Origin: a virus
Virus record (IMG/VR): IMGVR_UViG_3300020200_000091
Location: 1 to 33,946 of that record
Strand: one strand, 5' to 3'
DNA length: 33,946 nucleotides
Shown: positions 25,469 through 33,562 of the stretch, piece after piece
How the letters are laid out: each line of letters starts with the position of its first letter
Position numbering within the stretch: position 1 is the stretch's first letter
Made by a program: the position numbers and the translations under genes
The notes under the pieces: model-generated
Database searches by the model: none
What the model was told of the DNA's origin: nothing
What the model saw: the letters and a program-made list of their open reading frames with translations, nothing else

Positions 25469-25474
25469 ATTATA
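25469..25474 (-). promoter_or_regulatory. Candidate promoter -10 box TATAAT
   Basis: A perfect TATAAT on the minus strand lies in the 125-base gap before the acidic protein gene. The -35 is weak: TTTACC at a 19-base spacer is the best I see. Transcription would start near 25462, giving a leader of about 77 bases that contains the stem-loop. A promoter here would raise expression of the acidic protein and everything downstream. Confidence 0.5.
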
Positions 25475-25510
25475 CTTCACGAATTATTGCTGCGGTAAAC
25501 ATTTCTCGTA

Positions 25511-28500
25511 TTATCTACGTTTTTCTTCGGGTGGAACTGGCGCGGACGTTTTGTCAACAAAGGTTGACATTGCCTGCGACGCAACTTTTTCAAGTAGTTC
25601 TGCAAATAATTCGCCGCGAGAACCAACGCCGCCATCTTTGCCAGCAGTTTTTTGTCTATCAATAACCGCCATCACGGCATCAAGTATTTGGTCCGCTTCT
25701 GACGCAGTAAACCTGATTGATGCCACATTTGTTCTCTTGCCACCAGGCCTATATTTCTTGGCTCCCGACTGGATTATTAACCTTCTTAGTAATTGCAGAC
25801 CGTTTTGTACTGTCTCTTCTTTTGCTTTCGAAATTTCCCTATCAAGAGAGCCATCTATTTTTTGCCACCAGGTTGCCTCGTTGGTTATTTCGGTCTTTGG
25901 TTGTTCTGGCCCACCCCTGCCAGAAGCAAGACGTCCATTCCCACCCTCGCGCCGCATGGCATAATTTTTTCGAAATTTCCTGGCGACGCTTTGTGCTTTT
26001 TCAATGCGGCGTCCAGAGTAAAGCATTTCGCCTTCCTCTGCTTCGACCACTTCGTCACCATTGTCATCCTCAAATCCACCCAAGCCCATGCTGGTGTCGC
26101 CGTAAATTTCATCAATATCTGCGCCAGACTCAATGTCGTCGTCATCTCCGCCAAGCCCATAGCGTTCCTGTGACCTACCCTGACGAGCGAGAGCACCGAA
26201 CGCAGAATCATCGTCGCCAAGCAGTTCGTCTGTTGAGTCATCTTTTGAACTAAACCTGTCGTAAATGTGTGAGGCAAGAGTGTCTAGGCCCTCGGCAAGC
26301 AATCGGTTTCTAACATCTGGTTTCTGAAGCCTTTCCCTTCTTCCATCTCGAAAGGAATCCCTTGCACTGGCGGTCACGCTGTCTATTTCATCTCGAATTT
26401 CAGAAATTGCGTTTACGAGAATCTCATAGGCGTTTTGTAATCCCTTGGGCGTAATTTGGCCTTTTGGTCCCAAATCAGATGAAAGTGCTTCCCTCATTTC
26501 TGTCAGGGCATCGTCAACAGTTACTTTTACACCTGGAAGCAGTCGGTCACGGCTTGCCTCAACGTATTTTGCTGTTTCTGAAATTAATTGTTGTGTTGTA
26601 TCGCTTGATTGTAGTTCTGGCCGCTTGTTATCAGACCACGCCTCCCTAGACATTGTTTGTTTCTTTGGCCTTTTGGGTGGCTTTTTCCCCGCCTTTGGCT
26701 TCGCGCTCGAATCTATTTGTCCTCGAATTTCTTTCTCTAAATCCAGAGACGATTTAGGCCACATGTCTCTGGGCAATTCATCAAGCGGCTCCTTGCCCTC
26801 CAATGCTCGTTCTTTGTTGAGTTTTCTAAGTATTCTCATCCGCTTCAGGTGTTCCTTGTTTTGTTTGCGGACATTCTCGTTATGAATTTCTCGTGCCGCT
26901 GGATTTTTTTCGAGAGCGCGCAACAGCGCGTCCTGATAAGTGGACTTACCATATTCTGGGTCGGTATCTGCATCATCCTGAATAATTTTGTCGCGAACCC
27001 TGCCGACAAGAACGGACCACTCCATCAATATCCCCTGCTGTCTGTATCGCCCCATTTCCAAAATTCGCTCGCCGTTGTTTTGAGTTTTGTCACCTTCACC
27101 AGAAGGGGAAAACCACCAGTCAAATTTTTCTGCTGCAGACATATCATTCCAATTTTTTGGCAATACACCCCTAGCAATCCACTCTTTGAAAAAGTCTGGC
27201 CCGTAATACCTTCGGTCGCTGGGCATCATTCCGCGAGTCGGATAAAGTTTTGGAAGGTTTAGTTCCTCATATGGCGTTTTATCCCTTCTCTTACCTTTGT
27301 CTACGCGGCCCTCTGCGCCAGCGCGACGAGTTACGTTTTGTGCACCACCCCCCTCGCGTACACGGGGTCCTTGGTATTGTTGGGTCGTTTTGCGTTTTCT
27401 TCCTTTGACTTTTGGTGTATATCCGCCAGTTTCCATGACTTCATCAATAACATCAAATGCGCTTCGACCCTTTTCTTTTTTTCCGTCTGGGGCTGTGCGA
27501 TGAGCGCCAAATATTTTGAACTGCTCTCTTAGGTCGGCATATTCTTGTTTTGCTTTTTCAAACACGTCCTTGGGAATTCTGACATCAAAATCGTTTGCGC
27601 CAGTGCGACGTCTTGTGGACAATTCAAAAAGTTTTGCAACTCGAACTAGCGCACTGAGTTCGTTCAAATTATTTTTTTGAATAACATCATCAAACATTCG
27701 CTTTACTCGTGGCTTTGTTGTTCTGGGCAATGTAATCGAGCCAGAGACTTCTACGTGTTCCATATTTCTGCCGCCAGACCTCAATCGACGCGGCTCTGGT
27801 AGTTCTGGGGCTGGGTCATCCACCTGCATTGGCTTACTGGTGATTCTTAGTGTTCGCCCTCCAACATTTCCAGGTGTTGGCGGATTGGCAGTGCGACGTA
27901 CTGGTACTGGTTTTCCAGATGTTATTGGTTTTGGGGGTGTTGGGTCTGGCATTTCCATCCAGGTGCCGTCAAAAATATATCCGTCCCTGTTGGCGTCCCT
28001 ACGCTTTCTGCGGTCGAGAACTCCAGTTATTTTGGCCAGCGCGGCCCTGCCGCGCCTAACTTTTCCCCCACCACCAATGCCTCTACCGATTCGTCCAAGC
28101 AGTGATTTGGTTGCATTCTCCACCGCCTCATATGCATCAGCACTGAGCGGCGATGCAATGATGATTCCGTCCTCAGTTACGTATGTTTCAATTCTGTGAT
28201 AGTCAAACACTGGGTCTAGTGCTTGTTTTGTTGAGAAAATCTGTTGCGGTTCGCAGGGAATCAAAAATTCTGTTTTTTCCAACTGATTGTGTTGATTAAT
28301 AACTTCCTGCAGAGAGCCAACAATTTCGTTCAATTTTGAAATGACAGAAGAATTGGACATATCATTTTTTTCATTGTTGACGATATTGTTCAATTTATCG
28401 GTCAATGTTTTTTCATCATTGTCAAGGTCAAAAAATCCACTTGCTGAATCATTTCCATATTTGACTGGAATAATTGGTTGAGGAATGGACGGTTTTCCCT

Positions 28501-29371
28501 GTACATTTGGAATACTTGTAACTCCTGTTGGCCTGGGTTGTGCGTTCGGCATTCCTTGCTGCACAATCATTGTCGCGCCCAGTTTTTCTGGCTTACCAAA
28601 CATGTATTGCTCGCCGTCAAAGTAGTAACCAAGTCTGAACATGCCTTTTCCTGGTTTAAGAAAAATTACAGAACTTTCATTTGCTTTCATAACCTTTATC
28701 GGGCCGCCAGTTCTTGCCGAAAGTTCGCGCTCTAGGGCTGCTGTTCTATCGCTATTGGCTGGTTGCGCAACCCCCTGTGCAAATGGGTCGACAGGCGCTT
28801 GTGGTTTTTCGGTGACCGCAACTGCCGCACCAGGCATCATGTGCATCATGTGCATTTTCTCGTCATCACTCTTAACCGAAATGGTTCCCGTCAATTGATT
28901 GGCGCCATGAAGCACAGGGCTGAGTTCATAAAGTTCAACTTCACGCAGAATATTTGCCTGTTTGCTGTTGTCATAGATGGCATCAAGGGTCTTGTAGCCA
29001 ATAGACCACTCCTGCTCTTCTCCGAAAAAAGCAACATTTGTAAAGGCCTCTTTGCCCTTTTCTGAGTTCAAATTAAACTGAACCTTGGCATAAAGACCGC
29101 CAATCCCAGCAAGTTTCATTTTCGGCGGCAAACGAGGGTCATTCGGTGGTACTTCGTAGATTTCTAGTACCTTACCGATTGGGTCATTCCAGTTGTGGCC
29201 CCAAACAACTCGCGGTTTGCGACGAATTAGACTTTTGGAAAAGGCACCCGAAATAACAATATCGCCGACCGAGTCCTTGTTCCCAATACCAGCAACAAAA
29301 CATTCGACAATGCCCAACGCTTCATCGATGCTGAATTGTCCAGAATTGGATTTAAAAAGAATGTCTTGCAT
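25511..29371 (-). CDS. HK97-type prohead protease fused to a virion polyprotein (1286 aa)
   Basis: Residues 1-168 form an S78-family prohead protease: GHNWNDPIGK with catalytic-type His59, EWSIGY with Ser123, and the family-typical ELSPVLHGAN. Typical proteases of this type are about 150-250 residues, so this one carries over 1,000 extra. The extension has a Met/His-rich patch, KSLLGR (422-427) and an EF-hand-like element (LDRRKRRDANRDG ... FDGTWMEMPDPT, 452-478). Basic and helical regions follow, with cleavage-like motifs LRSGGR (530-535), LYSGR (1117-1121) and LASGR (1148-1152). I start at ATG 29371 because AAAGGA sits 7 bases upstream; a TTG one codon earlier is unlikely. The protease probably cuts the capsid delta domain and, I infer, the L-x-S-G-R sites of the giant neighbours and of itself. 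The protease call is strong; its specificity is a prediction. Confidence 0.92.
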   Translation of the reverse strand: MQDILFKSNSGQFSIDEALGIVECFVAGIGNKDSVGDIVISGAFSKSLIRRKPRVVWGHNWNDPIGKVLEIYEVPPNDPRLPPKMKLAGIGGLYAKVQFNLNSEKGKEAFTNVAFFGEEQEWSIGYKTLDAIYDNSKQANILREVELYELSPVLHGANQLTGTISVKSDDEKMHMMHMMPGAAVAVTEKPQAPVDPFAQGVAQPANSDRTAALERELSARTGGPIKVMKANESSVIFLKPGKGMFRLGYYFDGEQYMFGKPEKLGATMIVQQGMPNAQPRPTGVTSIPNVQGKPSIPQPIIPVKYGNDSASGFFDLDNDEKTLTDKLNNIVNNEKNDMSNSSVISKLNEIVGSLQEVINQHNQLEKTEFLIPCEPQQIFSTKQALDPVFDYHRIETYVTEDGIIIASPLSADAYEAVENATKSLLGRIGRGIGGGGKVRRGRAALAKITGVLDRRKRRDANRDGYIFDGTWMEMPDPTPPKPITSGKPVPVRRTANPPTPGNVGGRTLRITSKPMQVDDPAPELPEPRRLRSGGRNMEHVEVSGSITLPRTTKPRVKRMFDDVIQKNNLNELSALVRVAKLFELSTRRRTGANDFDVRIPKDVFEKAKQEYADLREQFKIFGAHRTAPDGKKEKGRSAFDVIDEVMETGGYTPKVKGRKRKTTQQYQGPRVREGGGAQNVTRRAGAEGRVDKGKRRDKTPYEELNLPKLYPTRGMMPSDRRYYGPDFFKEWIARGVLPKNWNDMSAAEKFDWWFSPSGEGDKTQNNGERILEMGRYRQQGILMEWSVLVGRVRDKIIQDDADTDPEYGKSTYQDALLRALEKNPAAREIHNENVRKQNKEHLKRMRILRKLNKERALEGKEPLDELPRDMWPKSSLDLEKEIRGQIDSSAKPKAGKKPPKRPKKQTMSREAWSDNKRPELQSSDTTQQLISETAKYVEASRDRLLPGVKVTVDDALTEMREALSSDLGPKGQITPKGLQNAYEILVNAISEIRDEIDSVTASARDSFRDGRRERLQKPDVRNRLLAEGLDTLASHIYDRFSSKDDSTDELLGDDDSAFGALARQGRSQERYGLGGDDDDIESGADIDEIYGDTSMGLGGFEDDNGDEVVEAEEGEMLYSGRRIEKAQSVARKFRKNYAMRREGGNGRLASGRGGPEQPKTEITNEATWWQKIDGSLDREISKAKEETVQNGLQLLRRLIIQSGAKKYRPGGKRTNVASIRFTASEADQILDAVMAVIDRQKTAGKDGGVGSRGELFAELLEKVASQAMSTFVDKTSAPVPPEEKRR

Positions 29372-29411
29372 CAAAAATCCTTTGGCCCTGACAATAATAA
29401 ACGAATCCTGG

Positions 29412-29431
29412 CAAAACCAGTGAAGGTTTTG
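29412..29431 (-). promoter_or_regulatory. Stem-loop in the portal-protease gap
   Basis: CAAAACC (29412-29418) and GGTTTTG (29425-29431) form a perfect 7-bp stem with a 6-base loop, about 37 bases after the portal stop. No U-tract follows, so it is probably not an efficient terminator. It may affect mRNA stability or the portal-to-protease expression ratio. No convincing promoter is visible in this 93-base gap. Confidence 0.4.
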
Positions 29432-29467
29432 GTTTAGATTTCTGTAAATTGACCCAGAATACTGATA

Positions 29468-31492
29468 TTACGAACCAAACATCCACGCTCTGCGTGATTC
29501 GTTGCTACAGAAATCCGCGACGGTTTTTGCAAGAAGATTAGAAAATATTGCCACGCAGTTTGATTTAAATACCACACTTCTATACTCTTCATCTTTTACG
29601 CCCAGGCTTGAAACATATGCCGAAGTTAAAGTCGAGTAAGTCGACTCGTTTATGTCTTTAAAACGCTGCATTTGCGCATCAATATTGGCAATTATGTCAA
29701 TCTTTTCTAAAGTTTTTTGTGAATACTCAAGGCTGTCAGACACAATCGTTGAAAGGACTGGCCTAATATCCTCGTCAAATTGCCTGTTCCAAACATCAAC
29801 GTTAAAGATTGTGTCAACTGCAAGATTTCCGTTGGCTAGAGACTTTTTAGCCTGCTTGCCACTTATCTTTTCCAACGTGACACGCTGTTGCCGCTCGATA
29901 GTTCTTTCTAGTGCTCGGCCAAGAATCGATGTCCAGCGTTGCAGGGATATGTTGTCCTCTTTTGTTTCAATATTCGTAAATAGTTCCGCCGACATCGTCT
30001 GCTGTGGTTGAATTGCCGCTGTCTCCATCGGAGGCGCCGCCTGTGCCATTTCTGTTTGGGGCGGCATTTGTCCGCCTGGTGGGACACCCTCTGCCGCAAG
30101 AGAGCCAGCCATGGTATTGGGGTCAAGTGGACTCGTCGCCAAAGCAGCCGCTGGGTCTGCACCAGCCGCCATTGGGTCACCTGGCATTCCTGGCATTCCT
30201 GGCATTCCTGGCATTCCTGGCATTCCTGGCACTCCAGCCTGTGGTTGTTGCTCCATCTTCTTTTCTGTGTTGGCGATGGGCGTAAGATTCGGATTCATAA
30301 GTAGGGAATCAGCAAGGTCGCTTTCCACCTTCTTTCGACTTGTTGCTTCACGATATTCGTTGGTGCTAATCAATCCCATTTGTACTTCATCCATAAAGTA
30401 ACGAGAGCGTTCTTGCTTATACAAAATTAAGATTGGAACACTCGTGATATCAAAGTCAACGTAATTAATATCATCGAGTATGTCAAAACCTCGCGCCAGC
30501 AAATCAAGGTGAGGAAGCATGGTTTCATTCCAAAACACGCGGTGTTCTTCTGCGGCGTTGCTAAACGTTCTGCCAGAAGCATTCCCAATTACTGACTCTG
30601 GAACACCAAAAGCAGCAAGAATTTCTTCCTTTTGAATTTGTCGCATCTGAACATAGGCGGCGTCTCTAGGACTAGCCGATGTATCCACATAGTCAACACC
30701 TTCATCAGATGAAATTACTGTTGTTTGTCCTGCGCGGCCAATATTTCCTCTAAATCTATTGCGTAATTCATCTTTGTCATCGTCGTCAATCTCGCCCTTC
30801 ACGACAAGAATTCCGCCAGGTCGACCATCGTTAATCAGGTAATTGCGGTTATACACCTTGGCCAAATTTTCAATTTCTATCGCAATTCCAGCAGACTCCA
30901 TTGGGGTTAGCGAAAGATATGGGTCAAGTGGATGTGGCCTACGAATCCAAAGAACATCATCTGGTTGTAAAATTATCCTTTGTCCAGTCGGCATATTAAC
31001 TTCGTAGCCCGAAACAAATCGTTTAGGGTCTGGAATCGGCGCAGTGAATTGCGGTGGTAGAAGATTTAGCCCGATAAGTCTTCCATCTTTGCCTTTTACT
31101 TTTTCAATAAACGCACCACGCGAAGACATTAACAACTGAGACGACAGTCGATAGCGAAAGATGAAGGAGTTTTCGCCTTCATTTGCTTTTGTATTAAAGA
31201 TGTCAATAAGTGGGGAGCGAAGGGCCCTTCGTCCAGTGAGAATCTGACCGTCTCTTGAATTATCCTTACGAAGAATTATGGGAAGTCTTGCTTGGTTGCC
31301 CGCAATCGCGTCAATGCACCTTTGGACCCATGTAATTTTTTGGAATCCTTCGCGATAAGCCCGCTCGATATCCCACATGTCGTAGTAGGGCTTACCTACA
31401 CGGCCTGGGTCAAGACTTACTGGCGCTCCGACACCGAGCGCTTTGGCAGCAGCGTTACCTAGCGATTTATTTTTATATGAGTTCCAAGCCAT
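29468..31492 (-). CDS. Portal protein (HK97 gp3-like) with long C-terminal extension
   Basis: The portal forms the dodecameric ring through which DNA is packaged. Residues ~30-400 carry the family pattern: WVQRCIDAIAGNQARLP, LLPPQFTAPIPD, DDVLWIRRPHPLDPYLSLTPMESAG, the GRPGGILV segment, and EEILAAFGVPESVIG-NASGRTFSNAAEEHRVFW. After this core comes a flexible linker with five PGM repeats (422-436) in a Pro/Met/Ala/Gln-rich stretch to about 510, then a helical domain of ~165 residues. At 674 residues it is longer than many HK97-type portals (often 400-500). The N-terminal YKNKSLGNAAAKALG faintly recalls the K-S-x-L-G-R element of the polyproteins. It is first in the portal-protease order, 7 bases after the small membrane protein gene. 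The ribosome site is weak. The SGR in NASGR is part of the portal core and probably not cleaved. Confidence 0.95.
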   Translation of the reverse strand: MAWNSYKNKSLGNAAAKALGVGAPVSLDPGRVGKPYYDMWDIERAYREGFQKITWVQRCIDAIAGNQARLPIILRKDNSRDGQILTGRRALRSPLIDIFNTKANEGENSFIFRYRLSSQLLMSSRGAFIEKVKGKDGRLIGLNLLPPQFTAPIPDPKRFVSGYEVNMPTGQRIILQPDDVLWIRRPHPLDPYLSLTPMESAGIAIEIENLAKVYNRNYLINDGRPGGILVVKGEIDDDDKDELRNRFRGNIGRAGQTTVISSDEGVDYVDTSASPRDAAYVQMRQIQKEEILAAFGVPESVIGNASGRTFSNAAEEHRVFWNETMLPHLDLLARGFDILDDINYVDFDITSVPILILYKQERSRYFMDEVQMGLISTNEYREATSRKKVESDLADSLLMNPNLTPIANTEKKMEQQPQAGVPGMPGMPGMPGMPGMPGDPMAAGADPAAALATSPLDPNTMAGSLAAEGVPPGGQMPPQTEMAQAAPPMETAAIQPQQTMSAELFTNIETKEDNISLQRWTSILGRALERTIERQQRVTLEKISGKQAKKSLANGNLAVDTIFNVDVWNRQFDEDIRPVLSTIVSDSLEYSQKTLEKIDIIANIDAQMQRFKDINESTYSTLTSAYVSSLGVKDEEYRSVVFKSNCVAIFSNLLAKTVADFCSNESRRAWMFGS
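30183..30227 (-). repeat. Five tandem 9-bp units coding (PGM)5 in the portal
   Basis: Five perfect copies of the 9-mer GGCATTCCT encode a collagen-like Pro-Gly-Met run between the portal core and its C-terminal domain. The unit is a multiple of three, so copy number can vary without frameshift. Confidence 0.9.
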
Positions 31493-31499
31493 TTTTCAA

Positions 31500-31679
31500 C
31501 TACTCAGCGCCCAATAGATATCCGAATACTCCACAGGTGACTCCCGCGACGATAAAACCGATAGGGGGCGCTATAAGGAAGCCTCCTATCGCAGTAAATA
31601 GTATAAATGACACCATCAATACATTTGCGAAGGTTGCCCTATTCGCCACTCTTTGTAGAAATGCGCGTATGTTATTCAT
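31500..31679 (-). CDS. Small two-helix membrane protein, 59 aa
   Basis: A 59-residue protein with a short basic N-terminus (MNNIRAFLQRVANRA) and two hydrophobic segments at about 18-38 (NVLMVSFILFTAIGGFLIA) and 42-57 (IGFIVAGVTCGVFGYL), separated by a PP turn. I start at ATG 31679, preceded by GGAG; a TTG three codons upstream is less likely. Size and hairpin topology fit a class II-like holin or other small phage membrane protein, but no lysin is next to it, so the role is open. It is first in the minus-strand operon and divergent from the terminase gene. Confidence 0.65.
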   Translation of the reverse strand: MNNIRAFLQRVANRATFANVLMVSFILFTAIGGFLIAPPIGFIVAGVTCGVFGYLLGAE

Positions 31680-31716
31680 GTTCTCCAAACTAGCGCATGT
31701 TGTCGTCTACGATTGA

Positions 31717-33027
31717 ATGGTGACTAAAGACTGGAACAAAATCCTTGAATACCTTGAACCCAAGAAGCCGCAGTATTGCCCTGAAGAGCCGTCAATAAAT
31801 CAAAAGGTTTTTTTAAGAACATACTCAATTGAAGCACTCTTTGGCGGTGCTGCGGGCGGTGGTAAATCGTCGGCGCTATTGATGGCAGCCCTTCAATACG
31901 TTGACGTACCTGGATACTCGGCCATTCTTTTTAGAAGAACGTTTGCCGACCTATCGCTTCCTGGCGCATTGATGGACAGGTTTAGAACTTGGGCCGCAAT
32001 GCATGACGACATCCATTGGAACAACAACAGTTTTATAGCCACGTTTCCGTCGAGCGCAAGAATTTCATTCGGGTATCTAAATAATACAAATGACTATTTG
32101 CGATACAAGGGTTCAGAATTTCAATTTATTGGCATGGATGAAGTTACAGAAATAAGAGAGTCTGATTACCGATACTTGTTCTCTCGGTTGCGTCGTCCTG
32201 CAAGTGGTCCACTTTCCTCGGTTCCCCTACGCATGAGGTGTGCGTCCAACCCTGCACCCAATTGGGTGAGACAAAGATTTATTGTTGAGGGTCAGGAAAA
32301 GGGTCGGATTTTTGTTCCGTCGCTGCTAACCGATAACCCAGGCATTGATGCGGATTCGTATCGACAGGCGCTTTCAGCACTTGACCCAGTAGAAAGACGT
32401 CGCCTTGAAGAGGGCGATTGGTGGTCAACAACACTTGGCAGCATGTTTGATAGAACCCTGGTTGTTATAGTAGATAATGACGAGTTGCCCGTAACGACAT
32501 CGTCAGCGCGGGTCGTTCGGTTTTGGGACTTGGCGGCAACCGAACCAAGTCAATCCACCCCCGACCCAGACTGGACCGTAGGAACCCTAATGATGTTTGA
32601 TGAGGGAATCGCCCATGTCCTTGACGTCAAGAAAAAGCGGGTCAAGGCCGACAAAGTTGAGCAACTTATAGCCCAAACCGCATATGAGGATGGCGTAACC
32701 GTGCCAATCAGAATGGAGCAGGAGCCAGGGTCTTCAGGTAAGGCAATTATTGACCAATTTGCCAGATACGTGCTTCCTGGCTTTGATTTTGGGGCAATTC
32801 GGTCCACGGGAGACAAGGTAACTAGGGCTAGGCCATTTGCAGCCGCTCTTGCCAATGGCAACGTAAGGGTGGTTCGGGGGGCCTGGCTAGGTGACTGGCT
32901 AGACGAATTGTCGGCTTTTCCTGAATCGGCCCCCCACGACGACCAAGTTGACTCGGCTACGGGGGCCTTCAATTATTTGACTGGTTTGGGGTTGCCACAA
33001 AGGAGAAAAGTCAGTATCGTGGTGTGA
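31717..33027 (+). CDS. terL: Terminase large subunit
   Basis: The packaging motor ATPase and nuclease, 436 residues. Walker A is GGAAGGGKSS (43-52, K50), Walker B is FIGMDE (137-142, D141-E142), and the coupling region includes RCASNPAPNW. The RNase H-like nuclease carries WDLAA (D271) and HDDQVDSATGAF (D408, D409, D412). Length is usual for the family. ATG at 31717 follows a 37-base gap from the divergent membrane protein start, with no visible Shine-Dalgarno, so the message may be leaderless or start inside the opposite gene. It reads opposite to portal and capsid genes, whereas terminase and portal are usually co-directional. No small terminase is visible in the window. Confidence 0.96.
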   Translation: MVTKDWNKILEYLEPKKPQYCPEEPSINQKVFLRTYSIEALFGGAAGGGKSSALLMAALQYVDVPGYSAILFRRTFADLSLPGALMDRFRTWAAMHDDIHWNNNSFIATFPSSARISFGYLNNTNDYLRYKGSEFQFIGMDEVTEIRESDYRYLFSRLRRPASGPLSSVPLRMRCASNPAPNWVRQRFIVEGQEKGRIFVPSLLTDNPGIDADSYRQALSALDPVERRRLEEGDWWSTTLGSMFDRTLVVIVDNDELPVTTSSARVVRFWDLAATEPSQSTPDPDWTVGTLMMFDEGIAHVLDVKKKRVKADKVEQLIAQTAYEDGVTVPIRMEQEPGSSGKAIIDQFARYVLPGFDFGAIRSTGDKVTRARPFAAALANGNVRVVRGAWLGDWLDELSAFPESAPHDDQVDSATGAFNYLTGLGLPQRRKVSIVV

Positions 33028-33050
33028 GTTAGTTACACACTATTAGGAGA
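33022..33050 (+). promoter_or_regulatory. Terminase 3' hairpin and Shine-Dalgarno for the next gene
   Basis: GTGTG (33022-33026) pairs with CACAC (33036-33040) over the terminase stop codon. AGGAGA at 33045-33050 lies 5 bases before the ATG at 33056, a strong ribosome site that decides that start. Confidence 0.55.
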
Positions 33051-33055
33051 TACTG

Positions 33056-33562
33056 ATGACACTGGATATTTCCGTCTTTGAAAAATGGCGCAAGGACATC
33101 ATGGAAATTGATGCCCTGCTGGATGAATACATCCGTACAACACCAGACATTGCAGAAGCGGGCGAGATGCTCGTGCAATTGAACATGGTCAAACGCGATA
33201 TGGGAATCATCTACGACTCATTTGCTGGCAAGGTCGGCATGCTCATGGGCAACCGTGGCCTTGTTGAAACACAGTCTGGCGCTTCCATTGAAAAGAAGAG
33301 CGCAACAGACCGCAAGAAATGGGACCACGGCAAACTTGCAACACGAGTAGCCGAACGCCTGAATGAAATGTCGGTTGATATGGACACTGGTGAGCGCACC
33401 ATGACAGCAACGCAAATGGTTGAAAAACTGCTTGATTATGCTGCCGTTTCATACTGGCGCGTTGGCAAGTTGGGAGAACTGGGCATCAACCCTGACCTAT
33501 ATTGTGAACAAGGCGAACACAAAACAAACGTCATTGTCCGATTGGGGGACAAAAACAAATGA
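33056..33562 (+). CDS. Hypothetical protein linked to a recombination gene, 168 aa
   Basis: A 168-residue, mostly helical protein (MTLDISVFEKWRKDIMEIDALLDEYI ... KKSATDRKKWDHGKLATRVAERLNEM ... VEKLLDYAAVSYWRVGKLGELGINPDLYC). It has a strong ribosome site, and its TGA overlaps the ATG of the Rad52-like gene by four bases (ATGA), so the two are co-translated. Proteins of this kind next to annealing proteins often act in phage recombination or replication, but I cannot name a family. It marks the change from packaging to DNA-metabolism genes. Confidence 0.8.
   Translation: MTLDISVFEKWRKDIMEIDALLDEYIRTTPDIAEAGEMLVQLNMVKRDMGIIYDSFAGKVGMLMGNRGLVETQSGASIEKKSATDRKKWDHGKLATRVAERLNEMSVDMDTGERTMTATQMVEKLLDYAAVSYWRVGKLGELGINPDLYCEQGEHKTNVIVRLGDKNK

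Noticed and set aside
29375-29467. Promoter in the portal-protease gap
   Set aside because: A TATTAT is present on the minus strand but the best -35 (TTCACT) is poor and 19 bases away; evidence is too weak to list.
30183-30240. Short repeats as a CRISPR-like array
   Set aside because: Units are 9 bases with no spacers and encode an in-frame PGM run.
30565-30585. NASGR in the portal as a protease site
   Set aside because: It lies inside the conserved portal core (GVPESVIGNASGRTFSN), a common portal motif, and lacks the preceding Leu and linker context.
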